Source: Amycolatopsis sp. 195334CR
GTDB taxonomy: Bacteria > Actinomycetota > Actinomycetes > Mycobacteriales > Pseudonocardiaceae
Direction: 5' to 3'
DNA: 64,000 nt
Assembly (NCBI RefSeq): GCF_017309385.1
Contig: NZ_JAFJMJ010000003.1
Span: 1-64,000 of the forward strand
Positions within the stretch are counted from its first letter, which is position 1, and every line of letters begins with the position of its first letter. Shown one piece after another: positions 38,710 to 47,308 of the stretch. The notes beneath the pieces are model-generated. The model was not told the origin of the DNA. It did no database searches and was given only the letters and a program-made list of their open reading frames with translations. The position numbers and the translations under genes are program-made.

Positions 38710-39900
38710 TTACGAGTGCAGCTTCTTCAGCGTGATGGTCAGCGTGTCCGGGTCACCGGCGCGCACCGCGCCGCTGAAGTCCGGGCCGCCGGTGGAGGTG
38801 ACGTCGTCGTACGGGAAGGCGTAACCCCGGTTGTCCGGCAGGCGCTCGTGCACGATGCGCGCGTAGTGGTTCGTCTTCTCCGTCTTATAGAAGTTCTCCG
38901 GCTTCTCCCCGTTCGGCTGGTCGGCGTTGTCCCGCAGCGTGGTGCGGTTCAGCGCCGCCGCCAGCCTGGGGATGATGGCCTTCCGGACATCACTGGCACC
39001 GTCCAGGGCGAACGGGCCCGAGTCGCAGCTGAGGATGTCCGCGGTGCTCGGCTTCGCGAACGTCTCCCCGTTGTCGAACTTCAGCACGCCGTCGGCGACC
39101 TGCGCGGTCACCTTGCCCCACGACGCCTGCGTGTCCACGGTCAGCGGGCTCCCGCCGTACTTGGCCCACACCTCGTCCACGTACCCGTTGAAGTAGTCCG
39201 AGAACTCCGCGGCCTGGTAGTGCGCGCTCATCGCCCGCAGGTTGCGGCCGTCGACCTTCTGGATCAGCTTGCCCCACGGCGCGCCGTCCTTCGCCGCCTG
39301 CGCCTCCAGCGCCGAGCAGATGTCGTCGAGCGCGCCCGCGGGCAGGCCCGGCACCTCGTCGGACGCCCCGGACAGCGTGGTCAGCCCGAGCGAGAGCGGC
39401 GCCGCCACGAAGTCCACGTAGCTGACGTTCACGAACAGTTCGGCCTCGTTGAAGGTGAACTCGGCGAACGACCAGTCCAGCGCGTAGTTCGGGTCGTCCG
39501 GGTTGAGGAAGCTCGGGTGCACCACGTTCGGCCCGGGGTTGACGAAGAAGGTCATCTTCTTCTCGGTGACCACGTAGATCCGCGCGCCGTACATGCGCGG
39601 CACGCGGACCGACGTGGTGCTGCCCGGCCCGCCGAGCGGGATGGCGCAGTCCTCGGCCAGCGGCGTGGTCGGCTCACCCGGCGACGGCGGGAAGTAGGTC
39701 GCCCCGCCCTCCTTGACGAAGATCGGCTTCCCGTCGGAAAGCCCGGTGACGTAGGCATACGCGGTCCCGGAGCCGGACTCGTTGCGGATGCTCAGGTTGA
39801 ACGTTTCCGGCGTGGCGGCCGAAGCCGGCGCGAACCGGCTCAGCGCGACACCGGCCAGCGCCGCGGCGGAACCGCCGATGAAGGCGCGGCGAGAGATCAT
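38710..39900 (-). CDS. Exported GH64 beta-1,3-glucanase
   Basis: This 396-aa protein carries a Tat-type signal (SRRAFIGGSAAALAGVAL), so it is exported folded. The mature GH64 domain (laminaripentaose-producing, thaumatin-like fold) shows FNLSIRNESGSGTAYAYVTG. Acidic residues of the active cleft lie in FAEFTFNEAELFVNVSYVDF. It attacks beta-1,3-glucan of fungal walls. GAGGAG precedes the ATG at 39900. A DasR-like element just upstream links it to the chitinase. Confidence 0.92.
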   Translation of the reverse strand: MISRRAFIGGSAAALAGVALSRFAPASAATPETFNLSIRNESGSGTAYAYVTGLSDGKPIFVKEGGATYFPPSPGEPTTPLAEDCAIPLGGPGSTTSVRVPRMYGARIYVVTEKKMTFFVNPGPNVVHPSFLNPDDPNYALDWSFAEFTFNEAELFVNVSYVDFVAAPLSLGLTTLSGASDEVPGLPAGALDDICSALEAQAAKDGAPWGKLIQKVDGRNLRAMSAHYQAAEFSDYFNGYVDEVWAKYGGSPLTVDTQASWGKVTAQVADGVLKFDNGETFAKPSTADILSCDSGPFALDGASDVRKAIIPRLAAALNRTTLRDNADQPNGEKPENFYKTEKTNHYARIVHERLPDNRGYAFPYDDVTSTGGPDFSGAVRAGDPDTLTITLKKLHS

Positions 39901-39950
39901 GATCGGACTCCTCGACGATGGGGGGACCGGACAGAAACTAACCAACAACT

Positions 39951-39962
39951 TGGTCCAGACCA
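39951..39962 (-). promoter_or_regulatory. DasR-like (dre) element of the GH64 gene
   Basis: TGGTCCAGACCA is one change from the symmetric TGGTCTAGACCA core and lies about 50 bp upstream of the glucanase ATG. Confidence 0.6.
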
Positions 39963-40004
39963 CCGAGCGAAGTCAAACCCACGATCGGAAATGATCGGGA
40001 TCGG

Positions 40005-40808
40005 TCAAGAAGTGATCTTGAACCGCCGCAGCCGCAGGGCCGGGTTCTTCGCCCGCACCTCGTCCAGCCGCTCCCTGGTCAGCTCGGCCCCCGCGGTGGC
40101 GGTCCGCTCCCCCAGTGCCGCGACCACCACGCCCATCGGGTCGGCGATCAGGCTGTTGCCCGAGCCGGTCGGCGCGCACTGGCCCGCCGCGGCCAGGTAA
40201 AGGGTGTTCTCGATGGCCCGCGCGCGGATGAGCGTGGTCCAGTGGTCCTCCTTCAACGGCCCGGGCACCCACTCCGCGGGCAGCAGCACCACGTCCGCCC
40301 CCGCGTCCACCAGCCGCCGCGTCACCTCGGGGAACCGCAGGTCGTAGCAGGTCTGCAGACCGAAGGTGAGGTCGTCGACCTGGAACGTCTCGGGCAGTTC
40401 GATGTCGCCCGACCGGACGAAGTCCGACTCGCGGAAGCCGAACGCGTCGTAGAGGTGCAGTTTGCGGTAGAGCGCGGCGATCGAGCCGTCCTCCCCCGCC
40501 GCGACCAGCGTGTTCGAGATGCGGCCGGTACCGGGCAGCGCCTCGTTGACGCCCGCGACCAGGGTGACCCGGCGCTCGGCGGCCAGCGCGCGCAGCCCGG
40601 AGACCCACTCCCCGTCCAGCGGCTCGGCCGACTCGACGAACCGCTCGTCCATCGCGGGCACGGTGAACATGGCGTACTCGGGCAGCACCACCACCCGGGC
40701 GCCGCGGGCGACCGCCTCGTCCACCAGCCGGGTGACCTCCGCCAGGTTCGCCCGCTTGTCCTCGCCGGGGGCGAACTGCGCGACGGCGACGTGCACCATG
40801 ATCCTCAT
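40005..40808 (-). CDS. Carbon-nitrogen hydrolase (nitrilase superfamily)
   Basis: This protein of about 267 aa has the Glu-Lys-Cys triad: Glu in VVVLPEYAMF, Lys in LYRKLHLYDAF and Cys in LQTCYDLRFPE. It probably removes amide nitrogen from a small carboxamide (omega-amidase-like); the substrate is unknown. The ATG at 40808 overlaps the MFS stop as ATGA. A second ATG at 40799 (MVHVAVAQF) has a better-spaced GAGG, so either may be used. It is the third gene of the aldolase-MFS-nitrilase operon. Confidence 0.85.
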   Translation of the reverse strand: MRIMVHVAVAQFAPGEDKRANLAEVTRLVDEAVARGARVVVLPEYAMFTVPAMDERFVESAEPLDGEWVSGLRALAAERRVTLVAGVNEALPGTGRISNTLVAAGEDGSIAALYRKLHLYDAFGFRESDFVRSGDIELPETFQVDDLTFGLQTCYDLRFPEVTRRLVDAGADVVLLPAEWVPGPLKEDHWTTLIRARAIENTLYLAAAGQCAPTGSGNSLIADPMGVVVAALGERTATAGAELTRERLDEVRAKNPALRLRRFKITS

Positions 40809-42121
40809 CCTCGTTCCGCGTCGGGGGCGCGCATCGGTTCGATCCGGCCCAGTACCAGGGTGTAACACAGGATTCCGGCCACCAGCACCACGCCGGTGAC
40901 CAGGAAGGCACCGGCGAACGAGCCGGTCACGTCGACCACCGCGCCGGTGACGATCGGCGCGGCGATGCCCAGCAGGTTCGCCACGAAGTTCACGATGCCG
41001 CCGAGCGTGCCGGTGAACCCCTCGGGCGCGATCAGCGCGACGATGCTGGCCCCCGCGGGCACCGACACCGCGAGCCCGGCCGCGCCGATCGAGAGGAACA
41101 CCAGCGCCACGGCCACCGAATCGGCGTAGGCCGCGCCCGCCACCGAGAGCGAGACGAGCATGCTCACCACGAGCACGATCCGCCGCACCTTCGTCTCGTC
41201 ACCGCTGAGCGCGATCAGCCGGTCCATCACCACGCCGGCGATCAGGAACTGCGCGGCGACCGCCACCAGCCAGGGGATCATCGTGTAGACGCCACCGGCG
41301 AGCAGCTTCACGCCGAACTGCTTTTCCAGGTACCCGGGCAGCCAGGTGAGCAGCACGTAGTAGGCGTAGGTGTAGGAGGCATAACCGAGCGCGAGCCCCC
41401 AGGTCTTGCGGCGGCGCAGCAGGTGCCCGAGCCCGCGCAGGGAGGAACCGCTGTTGGTCGCGTCCTCGTCCTCGGCACCGTTCTGCCGGATGTAGGCGTA
41501 CTCGGCCTCGGTGAGCCTGCCGCGCGCCAGCGCCTGCTTCGGCGTGAGGTAGAGAAACCACCACACGAGCAGGTACACCACGCTGAGCGCGCCGGTGAAC
41601 AGGAACGCCGCGTGCCAGCTGAAGGTGGTGACCAGGAACGCCATCACCGGGATGCCGAGCACGTTCGAGGCCTTGGCGCAGCCGTCGAAGATCGCCGTGG
41701 CGGTACCGCGTTCCTGGCGCGGGAACCACTGTCCGATGGCTTTCCAGCCCGCCGGGATCGTCGGCGCCTCACCGACGCCGAGCACCAGCCGCGACGCCAG
41801 CAGCAGCCCGAGCCCGCCCGCCGCGGCGGAGGCGAACGACGCCACCGCCCACAGCGCCGCCGCGACCCGGTTCACCCAGCGCACGCCGATCCGGTCGACG
41901 ATCGAGCCGATCGGCAGCTGCAGCATGGCGTAGGTCCACAGGAACGCCGAGGACAGCAACCCCATCTGCGACGCGCTGATCTCGAAGTCCCGCATGATCT
42001 CGGGCGCGGCGATGGACAGGTTCACGCGGTCGATGTAGTTGACGAACATGCCCACGCCGAGCACGCCCGCGATGCCCCAGCGCGCCCGGCCGGTCCTGAC
42101 CGCCTCGCGGGCGGTGGTCAT
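40805..42121 (-). CDS. MFS transporter, ACS (anion:cation symporter) type
   Basis: This 438-aa protein has 12 transmembrane helices and the ACS-family motif YIDRVNLSIAAPEI in helix 1. Further motifs are VDRIGVRWV between helices 2 and 3 and RLVLGVGEAPTIPAGWK. ACS carriers move sugar acids and other organic anions. Overlapping ATGA junctions on both sides place it in one operon with an HpcH-type aldolase and a nitrilase-like enzyme, so it probably imports their substrate. Confidence 0.88.
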   Translation of the reverse strand: MTTAREAVRTGRARWGIAGVLGVGMFVNYIDRVNLSIAAPEIMRDFEISASQMGLLSSAFLWTYAMLQLPIGSIVDRIGVRWVNRVAAALWAVASFASAAAGGLGLLLASRLVLGVGEAPTIPAGWKAIGQWFPRQERGTATAIFDGCAKASNVLGIPVMAFLVTTFSWHAAFLFTGALSVVYLLVWWFLYLTPKQALARGRLTEAEYAYIRQNGAEDEDATNSGSSLRGLGHLLRRRKTWGLALGYASYTYAYYVLLTWLPGYLEKQFGVKLLAGGVYTMIPWLVAVAAQFLIAGVVMDRLIALSGDETKVRRIVLVVSMLVSLSVAGAAYADSVAVALVFLSIGAAGLAVSVPAGASIVALIAPEGFTGTLGGIVNFVANLLGIAAPIVTGAVVDVTGSFAGAFLVTGVVLVAGILCYTLVLGRIEPMRAPDAERG

Positions 42122-42876
42122 CGGCCCGCGGCCGCGTCGATCGCGGTCATCTGCTCGAAGGGCGCGCTGAACCCGGCTGCGAGCGCGCCGTGCTGCATGA
42201 TCAGCGCCAGCTGGTCGGCGCCGTTGCGCGCGGCGAACTCCTTCTCGGCCTCGCTCCACGCGGGCAGCACCCACGGTTTCCCGGCGGCGGCCGCGGCTTC
42301 GGCGACGCGCCGGAGGTCGGCGAAGTCGCCGTCGGTGCGCGCGTAGGCACCGCGTTCCCGCCGCAGCGAGAGATCCGACGGACCGACGAACACACCGTCC
42401 ACAGTGTCCAGTGCGAGGATCGCGTCGATCTCTTTGATGGCACCGGCGTCCTCGATCATCGGCAGGCAGCGGGTGCGGCTGTCCTGTTCGGACACCCACG
42501 CGTCGGTGAACCCGCCGTAGCCGGTGGTCCGCCCGCCGGCGAAGCTGCGGTCGCCCAGCGGCGGGAACTTCGCGAACGCGGTGACCTCCTTGGCGTGCGC
42601 GGCGTTCTCCACGTGCGGGATGACCACCGCGTCCGCGCCGAAGTCCAGCGCCTGCTGGATCGGGCCGCGTTCCGGACCCAGCACCTTGGCCAGCACCTCC
42701 AGGCCGAGCGCGCGGGCGAACGGGATGAACCGCTCCAGGTCGGCCAGGTCGAACGCGCCGTGCTCGATGTCCAGCACCACCGCCCCGTAGCCGATGCCGC
42801 GGGCGATCTCCGCGGCGGCGAAACCGGGGTCGGAGAGCCAGACCGCATAGCGCCGATCAGGGGTTTTCGCGTTCAT
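42118..42876 (-). CDS. HpcH/HpaI-family aldolase
   Basis: This 252-aa class II (metal-dependent) aldolase has LDIEHGAFDL, MIEDAGAIKEID and GVFVGPSDLSL, typical of 2-keto-3-deoxy-acid and 4-hydroxy-2-oxoacid aldolases. It should cleave a 2-oxo-hydroxyacid to pyruvate and an aldehyde. GGAGG is 6 nt before the ATG. It is the first gene of the operon, divergent from a GntR regulator with an operator between. Confidence 0.88.
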   Translation of the reverse strand: MNAKTPDRRYAVWLSDPGFAAAEIARGIGYGAVVLDIEHGAFDLADLERFIPFARALGLEVLAKVLGPERGPIQQALDFGADAVVIPHVENAAHAKEVTAFAKFPPLGDRSFAGGRTTGYGGFTDAWVSEQDSRTRCLPMIEDAGAIKEIDAILALDTVDGVFVGPSDLSLRRERGAYARTDGDFADLRRVAEAAAAAGKPWVLPAWSEAEKEFAARNGADQLALIMQHGALAAGFSAPFEQMTAIDAAAGR

Positions 42877-42904
42877 GCAGACCTCCACCACGTCGAGTGG
42901 GATC

Positions 42905-42916
42905 TGTGTATACATG
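42905..42916. promoter_or_regulatory. GntR-type operator between aldolase operon and gntR2
   Basis: The core TGTATACA (42907-42914) is a perfect palindrome. A flanking pair GTGTAT (42906-42911) and ATACAC (42921-42926) forms a wider inverted repeat. It lies about 60 bp upstream of the gntR2 start and about 30 bp upstream of the aldolase start. Confidence 0.7.
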
Positions 42917-42977
42917 ACGGATACACGAGATGTCCAGGGGTGTAGGATCCTCTCGGCACGCCGGCGAGAGGAGCTCC

Positions 42978-43625
42978 ATGACCGGGACCGCGGAAGGCCC
43001 CGCGCGCGATCGGGTCTACACCTGGCTGCGCGACGGGATCATCTCCGGCGAGATCGAGGCCGGGCGGTTCCTCGACGAGCACTGGGTGTCCGGGGTGGTC
43101 GGGGTGTCGCGCACGCCGGTGCGGGAGGCCTTCCACCGGCTGGCCGCCGAGCGGTTCATCAGCCTGCTGCCGCGCAAGGGCGCGCAGGTCAGGACGGTCA
43201 CCGCGCGGGAACTGGAGGAGGTCTACCAGACCCGGCGGCTGATCGAGGGCCACGCGATCGCCACGCTGTGCGCGAACCGCGCCGGGGTGCCGGAGCAGAT
43301 GCCCGAGCTGCTGGAGGCGATGGAACGCGCCGGCGAGGCGGGCGACTGGTTCGAGGTGTCCGGCCTGGACCGCACCTTCCACCGCGCGATGGTCAACGCC
43401 GCCGGGAACTCCGTGCTCACCGAGCTGTACGACACGCTGCGCTCGCGGCAGCAGCGGGTCGCCGTGCGCGCGCTGCAGGCCAGGCCGGACCGGCTGGCGG
43501 TGATCAACGCCGAGCACCGCGCCCTGGTCGACGCACTGGCACGGCACGACGAGACCGAGGCCGCGCGCATCCTGAACCAGCACCTGCGCCCGGTTTCGGA
43601 GGTCATGTCGCTGCTGCCGGAATGA
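42978..43625 (+). CDS. FadR-subfamily GntR regulator of the aldolase operon
   Basis: This 215-aa protein has a winged helix (residues about 9-75, VYTWLRDGIISGEI and VGVSRTPVREAFHRL) and an FCD domain. The latter has metal-ligand candidates in DRTFHRAMVNAAG and NAEHRALVDAL. It is divergent from the aldolase operon and probably represses it, responding to a hydroxy- or oxo-acid. GAGGAG is just upstream of the ATG at 42978. Confidence 0.9.
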   Translation: MTGTAEGPARDRVYTWLRDGIISGEIEAGRFLDEHWVSGVVGVSRTPVREAFHRLAAERFISLLPRKGAQVRTVTARELEEVYQTRRLIEGHAIATLCANRAGVPEQMPELLEAMERAGEAGDWFEVSGLDRTFHRAMVNAAGNSVLTELYDTLRSRQQRVAVRALQARPDRLAVINAEHRALVDALARHDETEAARILNQHLRPVSEVMSLLPE

Positions 43626-43681
43626 CCGGCATTACCTCCGGCGTAATCGACCCGGCGCGCGGGCTCGGACAACATGGGTTC

Positions 43682-44020
43682 ATGACCGCTTACGCACTCG
43701 CTCACCTGCGACGTTCCGAATCCGTCCACCCCGCCGTGCTCGAGTACATGGCCCGCGTGCAGGACACGCTCGACCCGTTCGGCGGCCGGTTCCTGGTGCA
43801 CGGCGGCGTGCTGGACGTGAAGGAAGGCGACTGGCCGGGGGACGTGGTGCTGGTCGAGTTCCCGGATATGGAACGGGCGAGGGCCTGGTACGCCTCGCCC
43901 GCCTACCAGGAGATCCTGCCGCTGCGCGCGGACCACCTCGCCGGGGAGCTGGTGCTGGTGGACGGGGTCGCGCCGGGGCACAGCGCCGCGGCGAAGGCGG
44001 CGCGCCTGGCCGGTTCCTGA
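43682..44020 (+). CDS. DUF1330 protein
   Basis: This 112-aa protein has the ferredoxin-like alpha/beta fold of DUF1330: MTAYALAHLRR, GGRFLVHGG, VVLVEFPDMERARAWYASPAYQE. Its function is unknown. It starts 56 bp after gntR2 and may be in the same transcript. Confidence 0.85.
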   Translation: MTAYALAHLRRSESVHPAVLEYMARVQDTLDPFGGRFLVHGGVLDVKEGDWPGDVVLVEFPDMERARAWYASPAYQEILPLRADHLAGELVLVDGVAPGHSAAAKAARLAGS

Positions 44021-44101
44021 GCGCTCGGCGCGCCCTGTGGGGGTCCGGCGGGGGTGCGGTGGCACCATCGGGAGCAGCACCCGAGAAGAGGGGAAGTGTT
44101 C

Positions 44102-44563
44102 ATGACCCCGCTCGACAGCCGGCTCGGCCAAGCCGCCGCGACCATCACGAACTGGTGCGCCACCGAGGCCGCGGTGCGCGGCCAGGACCACGCCGCCGCC
44201 ACCTACGCGGACACGATCCCGGCCGCCGCCACCTACACCGCGGGCGGGCTCGGCGCCCCGCCCGGTGTCCTCGAACTGGACGAGGAGGACCTCGCCCTGC
44301 TCGCCGAACTGGCCGCCCAGGCACGCGAGCGGCTGGACACCTGGCAGCGCACGGGCTGGCTCTCCCCCGCCGACCGCGACCGCATCCTGTTCACCGCGCG
44401 CGCCGCGCTGGCGGGCGCCCCGCACGAGGACCCGGCGGCCAGGGAATCGGCCGCCGCGTCGCTCGAGGAGCTGGAACAGTGGTGCGCGCAAGCGCCCGCC
44501 GAACCACCCGCCACCGCTCCGGAGGAACCGGTGCAAGGAGAACTCTTCGCCCTACCGGGCTGA
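44102..44563 (+). CDS. Hypothetical acidic protein
   Basis: This 153-aa protein is Ala- and Glu-rich, with amphipathic helices (LDEEDLALLAELAAQARERL) and a Pro-rich tail. No family is recognised. GAGGGGAAG precedes the ATG. The third hairpin repeat follows it. Confidence 0.6.
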   Translation: MTPLDSRLGQAAATITNWCATEAAVRGQDHAAATYADTIPAAATYTAGGLGAPPGVLELDEEDLALLAELAAQARERLDTWQRTGWLSPADRDRILFTARAALAGAPHEDPAARESAAASLEELEQWCAQAPAEPPATAPEEPVQGELFALPG

Positions 44564-44570
44564 CCCCGTG

Positions 44571-44621
44571 CTGTGAATGTGGCTTTCACAGCGGATTCTG
44601 CAGTGAAAGCCACATTCACAG
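44571..44621. repeat. Long hairpin repeat, copy 3
   Basis: CTGTGAATGTGGCTTTCAC (44571-44589) pairs exactly with GTGAAAGCCACATTCACAG (44603-44621), loop 13 nt. It is the longest of the three (19-bp stem) and again sits between convergent genes. Confidence 0.92.
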
Positions 44622-44632
44622 CACTCGGCGGG

Positions 44633-45763
44633 CTACTGCGCCGGGAGGAACGCCGGGCGCACGGTGGTGTCCGGCGGGTCGTAGTACCGGTGGAACACCG
44701 GGGTCTGGCTGCCCGACAGCGGCGGCACGATCCAGCTCCAGTCCGCCCGGCACACCCGGCCCGCCTCCTCCTCGCGGCCCAGGTGGGTGAGGAACCGGCG
44801 TGCCTCGGTGTGGTGGTCGGTGATGGTCACCCCCGCCGCCTCGAAGGAGTGGTGCACGGCCACGGTGAGCTCCACCATCGCCCGGTCGCGCCACAGCGCG
44901 CCGTCACGCAGGCCCATCCGCCGCGCGATCTGCGGCAGCAGGTCGTACCGGGCGGTGTCGGCGAGGTTGCGCGCGCCCACCTCGGTGCCCATGTACCACC
45001 CGTTGAACGGCGCCGCCGGGTAACGCACCCCGCCGATCTCCAGCGGCATGCAGCTGATCGCGGGCACCGCGTGCCACCGCAGCCCCAGCTCGGCGAACCA
45101 CGGCAGGTCCGGGTGGCTCAACGGCACCTCCAGCACCGCGTCGGCGGGCAGGGTGAACCAGTGCAGTTCGCCCTCGGCCGCCTCGATGATCAGCGGCAGC
45201 AGGTCGAACGGGCCGCGCTCCGCGGGCGGGCACCAGCCGAGCCGGCGCGCGAGATCGGTGAAGGCGAGGTTCCTCGGATCACCCAGCACCGAACCGCCGG
45301 GACCGCGATAAGCCGCATAACGGATCAATTGTTCATTCCAGATCCGCGGCCCGTTCCCCGCCCCGGAATCGGGCGCGAAGATCGTCACCGCCGATCTTAT
45401 CCGGCCGCCTCTTGTCACTTCGCGGAGGTGATCGAAACATTGTCCGGCAATACCGGCGGCGTCGGTGACCTGGCGCCGGTCGCGAATTTTCAGGCTCCGC
45501 CAGTACAACCGGCCGATGCACCGGTCGGCGTTGCGCCAGGCGACCCTGGCCCCGAATTCCAGTTCCGCTTCGGTGTGCCGGTAGGTGCCCGTGGCCTCGA
45601 TCTCGGCGCGGACCTCGGCCAGCCGCACGGACAACTCGCCGACGGAAGGTTGCTCGTGGTAAAGCAAACGGAGGAACTCCTCGGCCGCGACCATGCTGAC
45701 GCTGTGTTCACCACCCACCCGCTGCATCGGCAGCGAAACCACTCGTACGGCGGTTCCGGTCAC
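44633..45763 (-). CDS. nos: Bacterial nitric oxide synthase, oxygenase domain
   Basis: This 376-aa haem enzyme oxidises arginine to citrulline and NO. The proximal haem Cys is C82 in WRNADRCIGRLYW. The arginine-binding Glu is in FNGWYMGTEVGARNLADTAR, and the pterin-side WSWIVPPLSG is conserved. The length equals other bacterial NOS, with no fused reductase and none nearby, so a general flavodoxin or reductase must supply electrons. GTG start with GAGG about 7 nt upstream. It stands alone. Confidence 0.94.
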   Translation of the reverse strand: MTGTAVRVVSLPMQRVGGEHSVSMVAAEEFLRLLYHEQPSVGELSVRLAEVRAEIEATGTYRHTEAELEFGARVAWRNADRCIGRLYWRSLKIRDRRQVTDAAGIAGQCFDHLREVTRGGRIRSAVTIFAPDSGAGNGPRIWNEQLIRYAAYRGPGGSVLGDPRNLAFTDLARRLGWCPPAERGPFDLLPLIIEAAEGELHWFTLPADAVLEVPLSHPDLPWFAELGLRWHAVPAISCMPLEIGGVRYPAAPFNGWYMGTEVGARNLADTARYDLLPQIARRMGLRDGALWRDRAMVELTVAVHHSFEAAGVTITDHHTEARRFLTHLGREEEAGRVCRADWSWIVPPLSGSQTPVFHRYYDPPDTTVRPAFLPAQ

Positions 45764-46082
45764 CTTTTTACCTCACTTTCCGAATCGGGTGATCCGTAAA
45801 AATGACAAAGGGGGAGCCTACCTCAAAGAATCGGAATTCGCGCATTTTTACGCTTGTTCAACGCGGTGAACAATTAACCAGGCCCGGCTCCCCGCCCGGG
45901 CAGACCGCACGAAAAGCCGTGTACCCAGCCCGCGTGGCACTGCTACCGTCGGGGAACCGCGAACATGGAGGCAGCCATGGCTGCCCGGACTCTCGCCCCG
46001 GGCCATCACCGCGAGGCCGCCTGAGCCTCCGGCCGCCCGGTGCCATCGACCGTCAAACCGATGCACCGCAAGGAGCTTCCTC
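45764..46082. other. 319-bp divergent spacer between nos and a methyltransferase gene
   Basis: It should hold both promoters. The only unusual item is a 15-codon reading frame at 45977-46024 (MAARTLAPGHHREAA) with GGAGG directly upstream, ending 58 bp before the methyltransferase. It could be a leader peptide; nothing else stands out. Confidence 0.5.
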
Positions 46083-46835
46083 ATGTCCGGAATACCTTCA
46101 TCCACCTGGTACGTGGATTTCTTCACCGAACTGCCCAACGAGTTCTGGCGCCGGGCCGTGCCGCCGGAGACCACCGTCCAGGAGATCGATTTCCTCGAGC
46201 AGAACCTCGGTCTCACCCCGCGTTCGCGGATACTGGACGTGCCGTGCGGCAGCGGGCGGCACAGCCTCGAACTCGCCCGTCGCGGGCACCGGGTGACCGG
46301 TGTCGACTTGTCCGCCGAAGCGATCGGCCACGCCCGGCGCGCCGCCGCCGGTCTCGACGTCGAATTCGTCCAGGCCGACATGCGGGAGATCCCGCGGGAC
46401 GCCGGGTTCGACGCCGTGCTGTGCCTCGGCAACAGTTTCGGCTACCTCGAACTCGACGGCCTGCGGGAGTTCGCCGCCGCGCTGGGCGCCGCCGTCCGGC
46501 CCGGCGGCGGGCTGGTCGTCGACTTCGGCTCGGCGGCGGAGTCGATCCTGCCCGGTTACCGGGCCGAGCCGCGGACCCTGCGCACCGGCGACATCACCGT
46601 GCTCGCGACCAGCGAGTACGACGTCGCCGGGAGCCGGGTGTTCAGCCGCTACCGGTTCTCCCGTGGCGGAGAGGAGGTCGACGTGACCGCGATCCACCAC
46701 GTGTACACCGTGGCGCAACTGGTCGATCTGTTGTCCGGCAACGGGTTCATCGGCATCGAGCTGTTCGGCGGCCCGGCCGGGGAAGCCTACGAGCTCGGCA
46801 GCGGACGGCTCCTGCTCACCGCACGACGGGGTTAG
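46083..46835 (+). CDS. Class I SAM-dependent methyltransferase
   Basis: This 250-aa protein has motif I (ILDVPCGSGRHSLEL), an acidic motif II (VTGVDLSAEAI) and FDAVLCLGNSFGYL. It is probably a small-molecule methyltransferase of the Methyltransf_25 type; the acceptor is unknown. It overlaps by 4 bp the convergent SRPBCC gene. A possible short leader reading frame precedes it. Confidence 0.87.
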   Translation: MSGIPSSTWYVDFFTELPNEFWRRAVPPETTVQEIDFLEQNLGLTPRSRILDVPCGSGRHSLELARRGHRVTGVDLSAEAIGHARRAAAGLDVEFVQADMREIPRDAGFDAVLCLGNSFGYLELDGLREFAAALGAAVRPGGGLVVDFGSAAESILPGYRAEPRTLRTGDITVLATSEYDVAGSRVFSRYRFSRGGEEVDVTAIHHVYTVAQLVDLLSGNGFIGIELFGGPAGEAYELGSGRLLLTARRG

Positions 46836-47224
46836 ACACCGTCGAGGTGGGCCGCGAGCAGGTCGAGCCCGGCCTCCCAGCCGGGTGCGACCGCGGAGCC
46901 GGTCTCGGGCCCGTCCACGACGTTGGTGAACACCAGCGTGCAGGCGTGGTCGCCGTCGGCGGTCAGCTCGAAGCGCAGCAGCTCACCGTCCCAGGTGTAC
47001 TCCAGCAGGCTCGGCCGGTCGGCCCGGAGGACCGTGCCCGCGCCGATCGGGCCGGACGCCGCCACGAAGGCGAGTCCGGCCCCTTCGGTGAACTCCAGGC
47101 GCGAGCGGTCGTAGTCGAGGATCTGGACGAACCAGGCCCGCAGTTCGTCCCGCTCGGTCAGCGCGCGCCACACCTTCTCCCGCGAATGCGCCAGCCGCCG
47201 TTCGAACCGCAGCGCGAACCCCAC
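46832..47224 (-). CDS. SRPBCC (AHSA1/START-like) protein
   Basis: This 130-aa protein has the Bet-v1-like fold start FALRFERRLAHSREKVWRALT and a central YTWDGELLRFEL. Such proteins bind hydrophobic ligands in a pocket. GTG at 47224 has AGGAGG just ahead. It is convergent with the methyltransferase. Confidence 0.83.
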   Translation of the reverse strand: MGFALRFERRLAHSREKVWRALTERDELRAWFVQILDYDRSRLEFTEGAGLAFVAASGPIGAGTVLRADRPSLLEYTWDGELLRFELTADGDHACTLVFTNVVDGPETGSAVAPGWEAGLDLLAAHLDGV

Positions 47225-47308
47225 GACGCCTCCTATATTCCGTCCCAGCAATATTGCCCACGCAGAATACTGACGGCCCGCCGGGCGCGCAACTGACAGG
47301 ATGCGGGC

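Noticed and set aside
44573..45799. Short proteins starting MNVAFTA or MKVAFTA as real genes
   Set aside because: Their first codons are the arms of the hairpin repeats and the rest runs antisense through known genes.
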